A stretch of DNA of 33,660 bases from an uncultured Opitutia bacterium. Its GTDB lineage: Bacteria > Verrucomicrobiota > Verrucomicrobiia > Opitutales > Opitutaceae. The stretch is from contig CAIPZZ010000089.1 of NCBI GenBank assembly GCA_903869665.1, positions 1-33,660 of the forward strand, read 5' to 3'. Shown in pieces: positions 9,163 to 19,799 of the stretch. The notes under the pieces were generated by a model. It was not told the DNA's origin. It saw only the letters and a program-made list of their open reading frames with translations, and made no database searches. Each line of letters opens with the position of its first letter. Position 1 is the stretch's first letter. The translations under genes and the position numbers were made by a program.

Positions 9163-9263
9163 GACCTCACCACCGCGCGGACCGATGTCTGGCCCGCCCT
9201 TGGCTCCAGTCGCGTGCCGGCCGTTTCAATTCCCCGCGACTTCACCGTTCCAATCTAGCACTT

Positions 9264-9875
9264 TCAGGGCTTCTTCACGTCTTTTGCCTCGGACTCTCTG
9301 GCCTTGGGCTGAGGTTCCGGCTTCGATTCCGCCGGGGCTGCAAGCAGGTGAGTCGGATGAGGGCTGGCAGTGGGAGCAGCAGACGCGGCGGGTTTCTTCG
9401 CGTAAGGGGTCTTCGGGTCGGGTCCGTCGAACTTGGCGCCGGCCTGAATCCATCGGCGGATCAAATCAATCTGCGCCGGGGGCAGCGGGGCGTCATCGCG
9501 GGGCATGCGGCTCGAGGAGTCTTCCTCGGTGAGGCGCAGAATGATGCCCGATTCTTCCGGCTCGCCGGGCAGGATGGCCGGATGGTCGCCCTTCGTCATG
9601 CCCTCGTAGGTGTCGAGCCGCAGCTCCCCGCCGGGCTCCTTGGCGTTGGCATCGTGACAGGTGAAACAGCGCTGGGTCAGCAGGGGCGCAATATCGCGCA
9701 TGAACCGCACCTCGGCAGCCGGTGCTGGTGCAGCCGGTGCGGTCGGTGGGGTCGGCGCCGCCGCTGCCGCCATCAATTCAAGGAGAGGCGCGGCCAACGC
9801 CAGCAGGCCCAGAGAGAAGCCAAGCAGAATGCGGCGGCGGTCGGTGGTGGTGGGCGATAGCCGCGACGAAATCAT
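9264..9875 (-). CDS. Planctomycete-type cytochrome c domain protein (standalone)
   Basis: N-terminal hydrophobic segment; DIAPLLTQRCFTCHDANAKEPGGELRLDTYEGMTKG; SRMPRDDAPLPPAQIDLIRRWIQAGA. Confidence 0.85.
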   Translation of the reverse strand: MISSRLSPTTTDRRRILLGFSLGLLALAAPLLELMAAAAAPTPPTAPAAPAPAAEVRFMRDIAPLLTQRCFTCHDANAKEPGGELRLDTYEGMTKGDHPAILPGEPEESGIILRLTEEDSSSRMPRDDAPLPPAQIDLIRRWIQAGAKFDGPDPKTPYAKKPAASAAPTASPHPTHLLAAPAESKPEPQPKARESEAKDVKKP

Positions 9876-9957
9876 CTAGGAGCAATTGATGGTTGGGAAA
9901 AGCCGTTGGCAAGTTTGGACGACAGTTTCCACTGCTTCATCACCTTCCCCCGCTGGC

Positions 9958-9992
9958 GACCTTAGACCTTCAGACTTTCGACTTTCAGACCA
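9958..9992. repeat. Short degenerate repeat (CCTTCAGACTTTCGACTTTCAGACC)
   Basis: Iterated CTTCAGA/CTTTCGA/CTTTCAGA units; related short match (accttcagacg) near 6525. Confidence 0.4.
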
Positions 9993-10141
9993 TGATCCAC
10001 TCGCCGGGCCGCAAAAACACTAAGGCTGATGACGGCAGAACTCCGCAGAACCTTAAGCACTGAAACATGACTCCTTCTCGGATGCAGGGTTTTTCACCGG
10101 TTTGATGGGGACATGTCTTGACTCTTGACCGCCGAGAGCTG

Positions 10142-10441
10142 TCACGCAGCGTGACCGAGACTTTGGGCGGGGCGGATTTTGGCGGTGAGCTGTTTTTGCT
10201 TTTTGCCCAGTGCACGAAAGTCGCACTCGACCTGTAGGCCGTGCCAAAACTCGTGGGTCTGGCCGAAGAATGCCCCAAAGCGGATGGACATGACCGGGGT
10301 GATCGCCCGGTGGCCGAGCACGATCTCGTTGATCGCACGGGGCGGCACACCGATGGCGCGGGCCATGGCGTTTTGGGAAATCCCCATCGGCGTGAGGTAT
10401 TCCTCAAGCAGGATTTCGCCGGGTGTGATGGGCGGGTTCAT
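10142..10441 (-). CDS. HigA-family antitoxin-like HTH protein (no toxin partner seen)
   Basis: [60 protein letters not shown]. Confidence 0.88.
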   Translation of the reverse strand: MNPPITPGEILLEEYLTPMGISQNAMARAIGVPPRAINEIVLGHRAITPVMSIRFGAFFGQTHEFWHGLQVECDFRALGKKQKQLTAKIRPAQSLGHAA

Positions 10442-10596
10442 GGCTATGACGTGTAACGTTATGGCGGTGGGTTTCAACCGCCAATGGATGCAAACCAAAA
10501 TTTGTTGGGACCAATGGGGCTGATGCGGGGGCGAAGGGGGGCAAGGTTCCGAAAAAATGGGTCGCATGGAGCGGAGGAGAGTGCTGGGGTGCGAGG

Positions 10597-11163
10597 GTGG
10601 AGAAAGAAGGTTTTCTGCCGCCGTATGGAAACTACCGCGCCCTGAAGTCGTTTCAGAAGGCGGAGATCGTCTATGACCTCACACAGCGGTTTTGCCGGCG
10701 GTTTCTGCGCGCGGGCGATCGCACGGTGGATCAGATGGTGCAGGCGGCGCGGTCGGGGAAGCAGAACATCATCGAAGGGTCGAAGGCGTCGGGCACCTCG
10801 AAGGAGATGGAGCTGAAGCTAACCAATGTCGCCCGGGCGAGCCTCGAGGAGCTGGTGGCCGACTACGAGGACTACCTGCGCACGCACGACGCGGCGATCT
10901 GGGACAAGGACGCGAAAGAGGCCCGGTTTGTGCGAAAACTGGGCACCAAGACCGGCGTGAGCTTCGAGGATTTCCGGGAGTTTGCAGAAACGCGGCCGGG
11001 CGACGTGGTGGCGAACATCGCGCTGTGCCTCATCCACCAAGCAAACTATCTACTCGACCAGCAAATCCGACGGCTGGAGCAAGATTTTTTGAAGGAAGGC
11101 GGCATCCGGGAGCGAATGACGCGAGCCCGGCTGGAGAGCAGGAGGAAAGGCGGGAACCAATAG
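10597..11163 (+). CDS. Four-helix-bundle protein (S23/Avd-like, suffix-domain type)
   Basis: [77 protein letters not shown] start. Confidence 0.88.
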   Translation: MEKEGFLPPYGNYRALKSFQKAEIVYDLTQRFCRRFLRAGDRTVDQMVQAARSGKQNIIEGSKASGTSKEMELKLTNVARASLEELVADYEDYLRTHDAAIWDKDAKEARFVRKLGTKTGVSFEDFREFAETRPGDVVANIALCLIHQANYLLDQQIRRLEQDFLKEGGIRERMTRARLESRRKGGNQ

Positions 11164-11197
11164 GTCCTATGGGACGCATGGGACCTATATGACCCAT
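11162..11197. repeat. Degenerate 9-bp tandem repeat (4 units)
   Basis: AGGTCCTAT / GGGACGCAT / GGGACCTAT / ATGACCCAT starting at the stop codon. Confidence 0.75.
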
Positions 11198-11213
11198 GCC
11201 TGCGCTGACGCGA

Positions 11214-13504
<2,291 letters not shown>

Positions 13505-13665
13505 CTAAACGCAAGCGCGGGGGTCGAGGGTGGCACGGATGTAGGCTGATCAAAGGCCGGATTTTAATATCGGATTTTCGACACAGAGAGCACAGAGGCC
13601 AGAACCGAGGGCACAGAGATTCGGATTTTTGACCACGGATAACACGGATGGGCTCGGATCAAGCA

Positions 13666-13988
13666 TCGGATTTTTTCAACCACTTATTTTCACTAATCCT
13701 CACTGATTCTGAATTCGATCCCTCTGCTTCGGCATTAGTGCCCATGAGTGTCCATCAGTGGTTAAATCTCTGACTGTATTCTTCTGTGAACTCGACTCGT
13801 CGACTCTGTGGCCTCTGTGTCCCAATCCTCGGATTTTCAACCACTTATTTTCACTAATCCTCACTCATTTGGAATCCGACCCTCTGCCTCCGCATCAGTG
13901 CCCATGAGTGCCCATTAGTGGTTCAAACTCCGGCTCTCCTCCTCTGTGAACTCGGCTCGTCCTCTCTGTGGCCTCTGTGTTCCAATCC
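13666..13988. repeat. Tandem duplication of a ~160-bp unit (13666-13828, 13829-13988) with internal inverted repeats
   Basis: Both copies: TCGGATTTT..CAACCACTTATTTTCACTAATCCTCACT...AGTGCCCATGAGTG..CAGTGGTT...CTCTGTGGCCTCTGTGT.CCAATCC. Confidence 0.88.
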
Positions 13989-13998
13989 GACTTTGCTC

Positions 13999-14838
13999 TC
14001 ATTCTTCAGCCACCGGGATGGATTTTTCTCGGCAGAAGGCGGCGAGGTCGGCCGGCAGCGGAGCGGTGAAGATTTTCGGCGCGCCGGCGGCCGTCAGGTC
14101 AATCTGCGCGCAGTGCAGCGCCTGGCGCGAGAGGAGGAGCTTCGCGGCCAGCGCGGGCGTCCACCCGTGGTCAATGAACTCCAAGTAGCAGCGCGGGTCG
14201 GGACCGTAGATCTTGTCGCCGACGACGGGGAGGCCGAGCCAGTGCGCGTGGGCGCGGATCTGATGCTTGCGGCCGGTCTCGGGCAAAGCGCGGGCGAGCG
14301 TGTAGCCGCCGCCGCGCGTGAGCGGCTCGAAGCGGGTGACGGCGGGTTTGCCGTCGGGCCGCACGCAGGTCTTGATGAAGACGGGCGTGGAAATGTCGTC
14401 GCCCAGCGGCTGGTCCACCGTCACCGGCTCGCGCAGGTCGCCGGTGAGCAGGACGAGATAGCTTTTGCCCACGCGGCGCTCCTGCATGGCGCGCTGGAGG
14501 CGCGAGGCGGTGGCGGGGTCCTTGGCGAGCACGATCACGCCGCTGGTCTCGCGGTCGAGGCGGAAGACCAGGTGCAACGTGGCGAGGCCGGTGTGCTCGC
14601 GCAGCGCGCCCACGAGGCTCGACCACGGGCCAGCCTTGGACGGATGGCAGACCACATCGCCGGGCTTGTTGATGACCAAAAACCGGTCGTCCTCGTGCAA
14701 AATCCAACCGGGCAATTCGTCGGGTGCGATGAGCCGCATCGGGCGATTCGGATCGCGCGGGCGGCGCGGCCACGCACAGGCGCGGATGGGCCAGTCGGGC
14801 ATCGCCGGCTCGCTGGCGGGCGCGGCGGAATCGCTCAC
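13999..14838 (-). CDS. RluA-family pseudouridine synthase
   Basis: FLVINKPGDVVCHPS, HLVFRLDRETSGVIVLAKD, ALPETGRKHQIRAHAHWLGLPVVGDKIYG. GTG start overlaps the upstream TGA (GTGA). Confidence 0.92.
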   Translation of the reverse strand: MSDSAAPASEPAMPDWPIRACAWPRRPRDPNRPMRLIAPDELPGWILHEDDRFLVINKPGDVVCHPSKAGPWSSLVGALREHTGLATLHLVFRLDRETSGVIVLAKDPATASRLQRAMQERRVGKSYLVLLTGDLREPVTVDQPLGDDISTPVFIKTCVRPDGKPAVTRFEPLTRGGGYTLARALPETGRKHQIRAHAHWLGLPVVGDKIYGPDPRCYLEFIDHGWTPALAAKLLLSRQALHCAQIDLTAAGAPKIFTAPLPADLAAFCREKSIPVAEE

Positions 14839-15656
14839 GACTGGCCGGCGACCTTGAGCCGGAATTTCTTGAGCACGATGGCACTGCCGCGCGCGGCGAG
14901 GGGCTTGGGGATTTTCGACGTGAAGGCGGTCATGGCCCAGTTTTTCCAGCCGGCCACCACCTGCGCCCGGCCGGCGGCCAGCGCGCGCCAGGACTGGGCG
15001 ACGACCTCGTCGCACGTCATGCCAAAGGAGTCGGGCACGGTGCCGGCCTTCATGCCGGCGCGCTGGAAAAAGTTGGTCGCCGTCGGACCGGGGCAGACGG
15101 CGAGCGCGCGCAGGCCGCTGCCGCGCAGCTCCTCGTTGAGCGCGAGGCTCCAGTGGAGGACAAAGGCCTTGGTCGCGCCGTAGGTGGCCATGTAGGTCGT
15201 CGGCTGAAACGCCGCCGTCGAGGCCACGTTGATGATCGCCCCACCCCGCGCCTGTAGGGCCGGCAGCAACAAACCGGTGAGCTGGACCACCGCGCGAACG
15301 TTGAGGTCCACCATGGCGAGCTGGTGGTCGAGCGAGGGCGCGGGAAATTTGCCGTAGGAGCCGAAGCCGCTGTTATTGATGAGCAACACGCGGCCCGGCG
15401 GAACCTCGGTCGTGAGCCAGGCCAACAGATCATCTGCGGCGCGCGAAACTTCCGCAGATTTCTCCAGATCACAGGAAATGTGGCGTAGATTAAGCTGGCC
15501 TAAATTTATGTCCGGTTTGCGTCGGGAAAGGTTGCAAAAACGCGCGGCGGGGTTTTCCTTCGCCGCGTGCTCGAGATACGCTTTACCCAAGCCCGAGGAT
15601 CCGCCGGTCACGATGACGGCGACGAAGGAGCGGAGCGTCTCTGGAACAGAAGGCAT
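14835..15656 (-). CDS. Short-chain dehydrogenase/reductase
   Basis: VIVTGGSSGLGKAYLE, LLINNSGFGSYG, YMATYGATKAFVLHWS. Confidence 0.93.
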   Translation of the reverse strand: MPSVPETLRSFVAVIVTGGSSGLGKAYLEHAAKENPAARFCNLSRRKPDINLGQLNLRHISCDLEKSAEVSRAADDLLAWLTTEVPPGRVLLINNSGFGSYGKFPAPSLDHQLAMVDLNVRAVVQLTGLLLPALQARGGAIINVASTAAFQPTTYMATYGATKAFVLHWSLALNEELRGSGLRALAVCPGPTATNFFQRAGMKAGTVPDSFGMTCDEVVAQSWRALAAGRAQVVAGWKNWAMTAFTSKIPKPLAARGSAIVLKKFRLKVAGQS

Positions 15657-15722
15657 GGCGCAGCGGTGGTGAATTTTTCACGGGCGGAAACTCCGCCCTC
15701 AACCCAAACGGAACCCGAAACC

Positions 15723-16100
15723 ATGAACAAACACAACACCCCAAGCGAAGTGATCGTATCCGGCATCCACCTCGAGCTCACGCCGTCGCTGAAGACGTTC
15801 GTGCAGGAAAAGGCCTCGCGCCTATTTCGCCACGAGGAGCGCATCGTGCGCGTGCGCGTGGAGTTGGAGTGCGACCCGCGACAGGACGTGACGCACCGCT
15901 TCACCGCCAAGGGCCACATCGCCCTCAACGGCCCGGACCTCAACGCCACCGTCGAGGCCGAGGAGTGCCACAAGGCCGCCGCCCTACTGGTGGATAAGCT
16001 CGACCAGATGCTCCGCCGCCGCGCCAAGACCTTCAAAACCCGCCGCCATGACCTGCACGCGGTCGAGTGGGCCGACGTCGCACTGCCGAAGGCGGTGTGA
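15723..16100 (+). CDS. hpf: Ribosome hibernation promoting factor (short HPF/RaiA family)
   Basis: VIVSGIHLELTPSLKTFVQEKASRLFRHEERIVRVRVELECD...DLNATVEAEECHKAAALLVDKLDQMLRRR. Confidence 0.88.
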   Translation: MNKHNTPSEVIVSGIHLELTPSLKTFVQEKASRLFRHEERIVRVRVELECDPRQDVTHRFTAKGHIALNGPDLNATVEAEECHKAAALLVDKLDQMLRRRAKTFKTRRHDLHAVEWADVALPKAV

Positions 16101-16146
16101 GCGTAAAATTACCATAGGTAGACGCGACCGAGGATAATTGTCAGGA

Positions 16147-16185
16147 GTTGGTTGCCGCGCGTCCCGCGGCAACCAACCCCTTTTT
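16147..16185 (+). terminator. Strong Rho-independent terminator after hpf
   Basis: Perfect 13-bp stem GTTGGTTGCCGCG-CGTCC-CGCGGCAACCAAC followed by CCCTTTTT. Confidence 0.9.
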
Positions 16186-16318
16186 GCGGGAGCGGCATCC
16201 TTTGCCGCCTGCAAATCGATCGCTTTAGCACTCGGCGCAACCCATCATCGCACCAATCGGGGCGCGCATTTATTTTCCCATCCGGCTGGATGGGCCTTCG
16301 CCGAAATTCCCCTAACCA

Positions 16319-16347
16319 TTGGCTAAGGACACTATACAAAATATTAA
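16319..16347 (+). promoter_or_regulatory. Candidate sigma70-like promoter for the ompH-like gene
   Basis: TTGGCT - 17 nt - TATTAA in an AT-rich patch, with the hairpin AGGCGG...CCGCCT (16347-16369) and a T7 run just downstream. Confidence 0.4.
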
Positions 16348-16486
16348 GGCGGTGGCATGCCGTCCGCCTGGAGTGAGTTTTTTTGTGAATAATTGGCTGG
16401 ACAACCATCCACCTCGGTCAATCATTGACGCCTTCATCCCGCGCCTCCGGCGCAAAAACTCCTTCCCTGCAACCCAAACCTCCTAC

Positions 16487-17104
16487 ATGAAACAGACCCT
16501 CCTCAAATCCCTCGCGTTTGCGCTCGTCACCAGCTTCTGCGTGTCCTCGGCCTCGGCCCAGGCCACCTCCACGAAGATCGTGGCGTTCGACCTCGGCAAG
16601 GTTTTCGGCGACTACTACAAGGTCACCGAATACTCCGACCTGCTCAAGCATGTGCTGGAAAACGCCCAAGGAGATCTTAAAAAAGACTTGGAAGAGCTCC
16701 GCAAACTGACGGACGACATCAACGAGCTTGCCGGCAAAATCAACAAGGCTTCCGAAAACAAGACCCCGGATGCCGAAAAGGCCGAGATGCTGAACAAATA
16801 CAACCAGATGGTGGCCGATGCGCGCCTCAAGCAGGACAACTATCAGCAGAAGCTGAACAACAGCCAGAAGCGCATTGACGAGGCCCAGACCGCCCTCCGC
16901 GACCAGGCCGTCCGCGAGATCAACACCGCCGCCGCCAACATTGCCAAGGACAAGAAGGCCGACCTTCTGGTGCTGGACCGCAACACCGTCGTGTTTGGTG
17001 AGAATGTCCGCCCGACCGAAATCACCGACGAGGTCATCGCCGCGCTGAACAAGGACAAGCCGAAGAAGTCCGCCACCACGGCCGCTCCTTCGCTGCTGAA
17101 GTAA
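16487..17104 (+). CDS. OmpH/Skp family periplasmic chaperone-like protein
   Basis: Signal peptide; KIVAFDLGKVFGDYYKVTEYSD; coiled-coil middle; C-terminal KADLLVLDRNTVVFGE. Confidence 0.88.
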   Translation: MKQTLLKSLAFALVTSFCVSSASAQATSTKIVAFDLGKVFGDYYKVTEYSDLLKHVLENAQGDLKKDLEELRKLTDDINELAGKINKASENKTPDAEKAEMLNKYNQMVADARLKQDNYQQKLNNSQKRIDEAQTALRDQAVREINTAAANIAKDKKADLLVLDRNTVVFGENVRPTEITDEVIAALNKDKPKKSATTAAPSLLK

Positions 17105-17141
17105 TCCGCGACGGATCCTATCCTCAGTCCAATCTAAACTC

Positions 17142-17174
17142 AGCCCGTTCCGCCCACGCGGAACGGGCTTTTTT
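17142..17174 (+). terminator. Rho-independent terminator
   Basis: AGCCCGTTCCG-CCCACG-CGGAACGGGCT then TTTTTT. Confidence 0.88.
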
Positions 17175-17245
17175 GTGCCCCGGTGGGGGTATCCCAGCCA
17201 AACGTCCGCTTGCGCCGCCAGCGGCCCCGTCTCACGCTCTTAGCC

Positions 17246-18124
17246 ATGCCCAAGGTCACGCTCGCCCTCCTCCAGCACGCCTGCGGCCCCGACCCGGCGG
17301 CGAACCTCGCCAAGACGCTCGCCCTCGCCCAGCGCGCGGCCAAGCGCGGCGCGAACATCATCTGCACGCAGGAGCTGTTTCGCTCGCAATATTTCTGCCA
17401 GCGAGAGGACTACGCGAACTTCGCTCTTGCCGAGGCAATTCCGGGCCCGACGACGGAGCTTCTCCAGGCGTTCGCCCGCCAGCACGGCACCGTCGTCATC
17501 GCCTCGCTTTTCGAGCGGCGCGCGTCCGGCCTCTACCACAACACCGCCGCCGTAATTGACGCCGACGGCGCGCTGCTCGGCACCTACCGCAAGGCCCACA
17601 TCCCCGACGACCCGCTCTACTACGAGAAATTCTACTTCACTCCCGGCGACACCGGCTTTCGCGCGTGGCCCACTCGTTTCGGCAAAATTGGCGTGCTCAT
17701 CTGCTGGGATCAGTGGTTTCCCGAGGCCGCTCGACTCACGGCGTTGGCCGGGGCGGAGATCATTTTTTACCCGACCGCCATCGGTTGGCACCCGCAGGAG
17801 AAACGAAAGCTCGGCGCGAAGCAGCATGCCGCGTGGGAAACCATCCAGCGCAGCCATGCCATCGCCAATGGCTGCTTCGTCGCCGCCGTCAACCGCGTGG
17901 GCCGCGAGCGCCCCGCCGGCGGCGACGGCCTGGAGTTTTGGGGGCAAAGCTTCGTGGCCGGCACCAGCGGTGAAATCCTCGCCCAAGCCGGCGCGGTGCA
18001 AGAGGAGATCCTGCTCGCCACTGTTGACCTCGCCCAAGTGGACGACACCCGCACGCACTGGCCGTTTCTGCGCGACCGCCGCATTGACGCCTACGACGGG
18101 CTGACCAAGCGTTACATGGATTGA
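17246..18124 (+). CDS. aguB: N-carbamoylputrescine amidase (carbon-nitrogen hydrolase)
   Basis: CTQELFRSQYFCQRED, YRKAHIPDDPLYYEKFYFTPGD, GVLICWDQWFPEAARLTAL, FWGQSFVAGTSGEI. Confidence 0.94.
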   Translation: MPKVTLALLQHACGPDPAANLAKTLALAQRAAKRGANIICTQELFRSQYFCQREDYANFALAEAIPGPTTELLQAFARQHGTVVIASLFERRASGLYHNTAAVIDADGALLGTYRKAHIPDDPLYYEKFYFTPGDTGFRAWPTRFGKIGVLICWDQWFPEAARLTALAGAEIIFYPTAIGWHPQEKRKLGAKQHAAWETIQRSHAIANGCFVAAVNRVGRERPAGGDGLEFWGQSFVAGTSGEILAQAGAVQEEILLATVDLAQVDDTRTHWPFLRDRRIDAYDGLTKRYMD

Positions 18125-18133
18125 GGAGGCTTC

Positions 18134-18192
18134 CCACCCTCCGGGTGGCGCTTCTGCCCAGCCGAAGCGCACGAGAGACGTCGCGCTCCACC
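18134..18192. repeat. Palindromic spacer between aguB and aguA (two hairpins plus a GACGTCGCGCTCCACC half-element)
   Basis: CCACCC-TCC-GGGTGG (18134-18148), GCGCTTC...GAAGCGC (18148-18170), ACGTCGCGCTCCACC (18178-18192). Confidence 0.6.
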
Positions 18193-18195
18193 TCT

Positions 18196-19251
18196 ATGAC
18201 TTCCAAGCCAACCCACACCCAAACTCCCGCCGCGCTCGGCTACCGGATGCCCGCCGAATGGGAGCCGCAGGCTGCCGTGTGGCTCTCGTGGCCGCACCGT
18301 CGCGCGACCTGGCCCGGCGGGTTCCGTCCCATCCCCGCCAAGTTCGCCGAGATCGCCGCCCTCATCTCGCGTTTCGAGGACGTCCGCATCAACGCCGAGC
18401 GCCCGTTGCACGCCCGCATCCGCGCCGCGCTCAACCGCGCCCGGGCCGACCTCGCGCGCGTCACGCTCCTCCCCCACCCGACCGACGACGCCTGGTGCCG
18501 CGACCACGGCCCCATCTTCGTGAAACACGCCCGAACCGGCGAGGTCGCCGTGACGGACTGGAAATTCAACGCCTGGGGCGAGAAATACCCGCGCTGGACC
18601 CGCGACAACGCCATCCCTGCGCGCACCGCCCGCGCGCTCGGCCTCCGCCACTTCGCGCAGGACATGATCCTGGAGGGCGGCTCGATTGACGTAAACGGCG
18701 CGGGTCTACTCCTCACCACGGAGGCCTGCCTGCTCCACCCGAACCGCAATCCCACGCTCACCCGCACGCAGATTGAGCGCCACCTCCGCGCCGCGCTCGG
18801 CGTGCGCGAAATCCTCTGGCTCGGCGCCGGCATCGCCGGCGACGACACCGACGGCCATGTGGACGACCTCAGCCGCTTCTTCCGCGCCGACGGCATAGTG
18901 ACCGCGGTCGAACGCGACCCGTGCGACACCAACCACCGCGCCCTACGCGATAATCTGGAGCGCCTGCGCGCCTTTCGCACGCCGGCCGGGAAAAAGTTCA
19001 CCCTCGCCGAGCTGCCCATGCCGCTACCCGTGCGCCACGGCCGGCACCGCCTGCCCGCGAGCTACGCAAATTTTCTGGTCATAAATGGCGCGGTGCTGCT
19101 GCCGGTGTTCCGCCAGCCCCGCCGCGACGCCGAGGCCGCCGAGGTGCTCGCCGGCTGCTTCCCCGGCCGCGAGATCATTCCCGTGGACTGCCGCGAGCTC
19201 GTCCTTGGCCACGGCACCCTGCATTGCATCACGCAGCAGCAACCAGCGTAG
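18196..19251 (+). CDS. aguA: Agmatine deiminase (peptidyl-arginine deiminase family)
   Basis: RMPAEWEPQAAVWLSWPHRRATWPG, DAWCRDHGPIFV, ILEGGSIDVNGAGLLLTTEACLL, DTDGHVDDLSRF, HGTLHCITQQQPA. Confidence 0.95.
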   Translation: MTSKPTHTQTPAALGYRMPAEWEPQAAVWLSWPHRRATWPGGFRPIPAKFAEIAALISRFEDVRINAERPLHARIRAALNRARADLARVTLLPHPTDDAWCRDHGPIFVKHARTGEVAVTDWKFNAWGEKYPRWTRDNAIPARTARALGLRHFAQDMILEGGSIDVNGAGLLLTTEACLLHPNRNPTLTRTQIERHLRAALGVREILWLGAGIAGDDTDGHVDDLSRFFRADGIVTAVERDPCDTNHRALRDNLERLRAFRTPAGKKFTLAELPMPLPVRHGRHRLPASYANFLVINGAVLLPVFRQPRRDAEAAEVLAGCFPGREIIPVDCRELVLGHGTLHCITQQQPA

Positions 19252-19253
19252 GT

Positions 19254-19586
19254 TTACTCCTCGCCTTGTCTTATCCCGGTGTGCCAAATAGTGTCACACG
19301 CCTGACAAAGGAAACGAATCTCTCGTTCTTTCGATGTAATCCGTTCACAACGCAATGTGCGTTTGCATCCGGGACACTCGAATTGCCTGCGCAATTTCCA
19401 ATCCTGACGGAATACATACATCATAAGCACTACGCTAGGTAGGGCGGCGATTACGAACCATCCCTTCGTTTGTTTCTCCACCGCCAAGAACACTAGGGGC
19501 AGGGTAACGATCACAGCAAAAAAGAAACCGACAAAAATACCGGTGAACCACTCTTCAGCCCCTTTCCATTTTTCTTGTTTTGGCAT
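19254..19586 (-). CDS. Hypothetical small membrane protein with C-terminal zinc-ribbon-like CPGC/CQAC motif
   Basis: Two hydrophobic segments, then FECPGCKRTLRCERITSKEREIRFLCQACDTIW. Confidence 0.65.
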   Translation of the reverse strand: MPKQEKWKGAEEWFTGIFVGFFFAVIVTLPLVFLAVEKQTKGWFVIAALPSVVLMMYVFRQDWKLRRQFECPGCKRTLRCERITSKEREIRFLCQACDTIWHTGIRQGEE

Positions 19587-19799
19587 TTCTGACCGAATGC
19601 CACAATTCCGTGAGCAAAGTTCAAGTTGAAAGCGTGATCGCGATCATTGGGAAATTGCCGATTGCCCCCGCCGAGGAAAACTGTGAGCGTGCCCGCTTGT
19701 TGCCCGCGTCGAGCGCGTTTCCCGCGCTCCGCTGCGGCTCATTCGCGCCGCTCCCGCACCCTGCGGTGAGCGCGCCTCAACCCAACGAAAACCAAAGAC

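Noticed and set aside
9985-10407. Possible HigB toxin downstream of or overlapping the HigA-like gene
   Set aside because: The translation is an out-of-frame reading of higA followed by unrelated sequence; no RelE/HigB motifs.
11162-11197. CRISPR-like array at the 9-bp repeats
   Set aside because: Units are contiguous with no spacers and no cas genes in the window.
17246-19251. Novel system around aguB-aguA
   Set aside because: The pair is a known agmatine-to-putrescine route; only the spacer is unusual.
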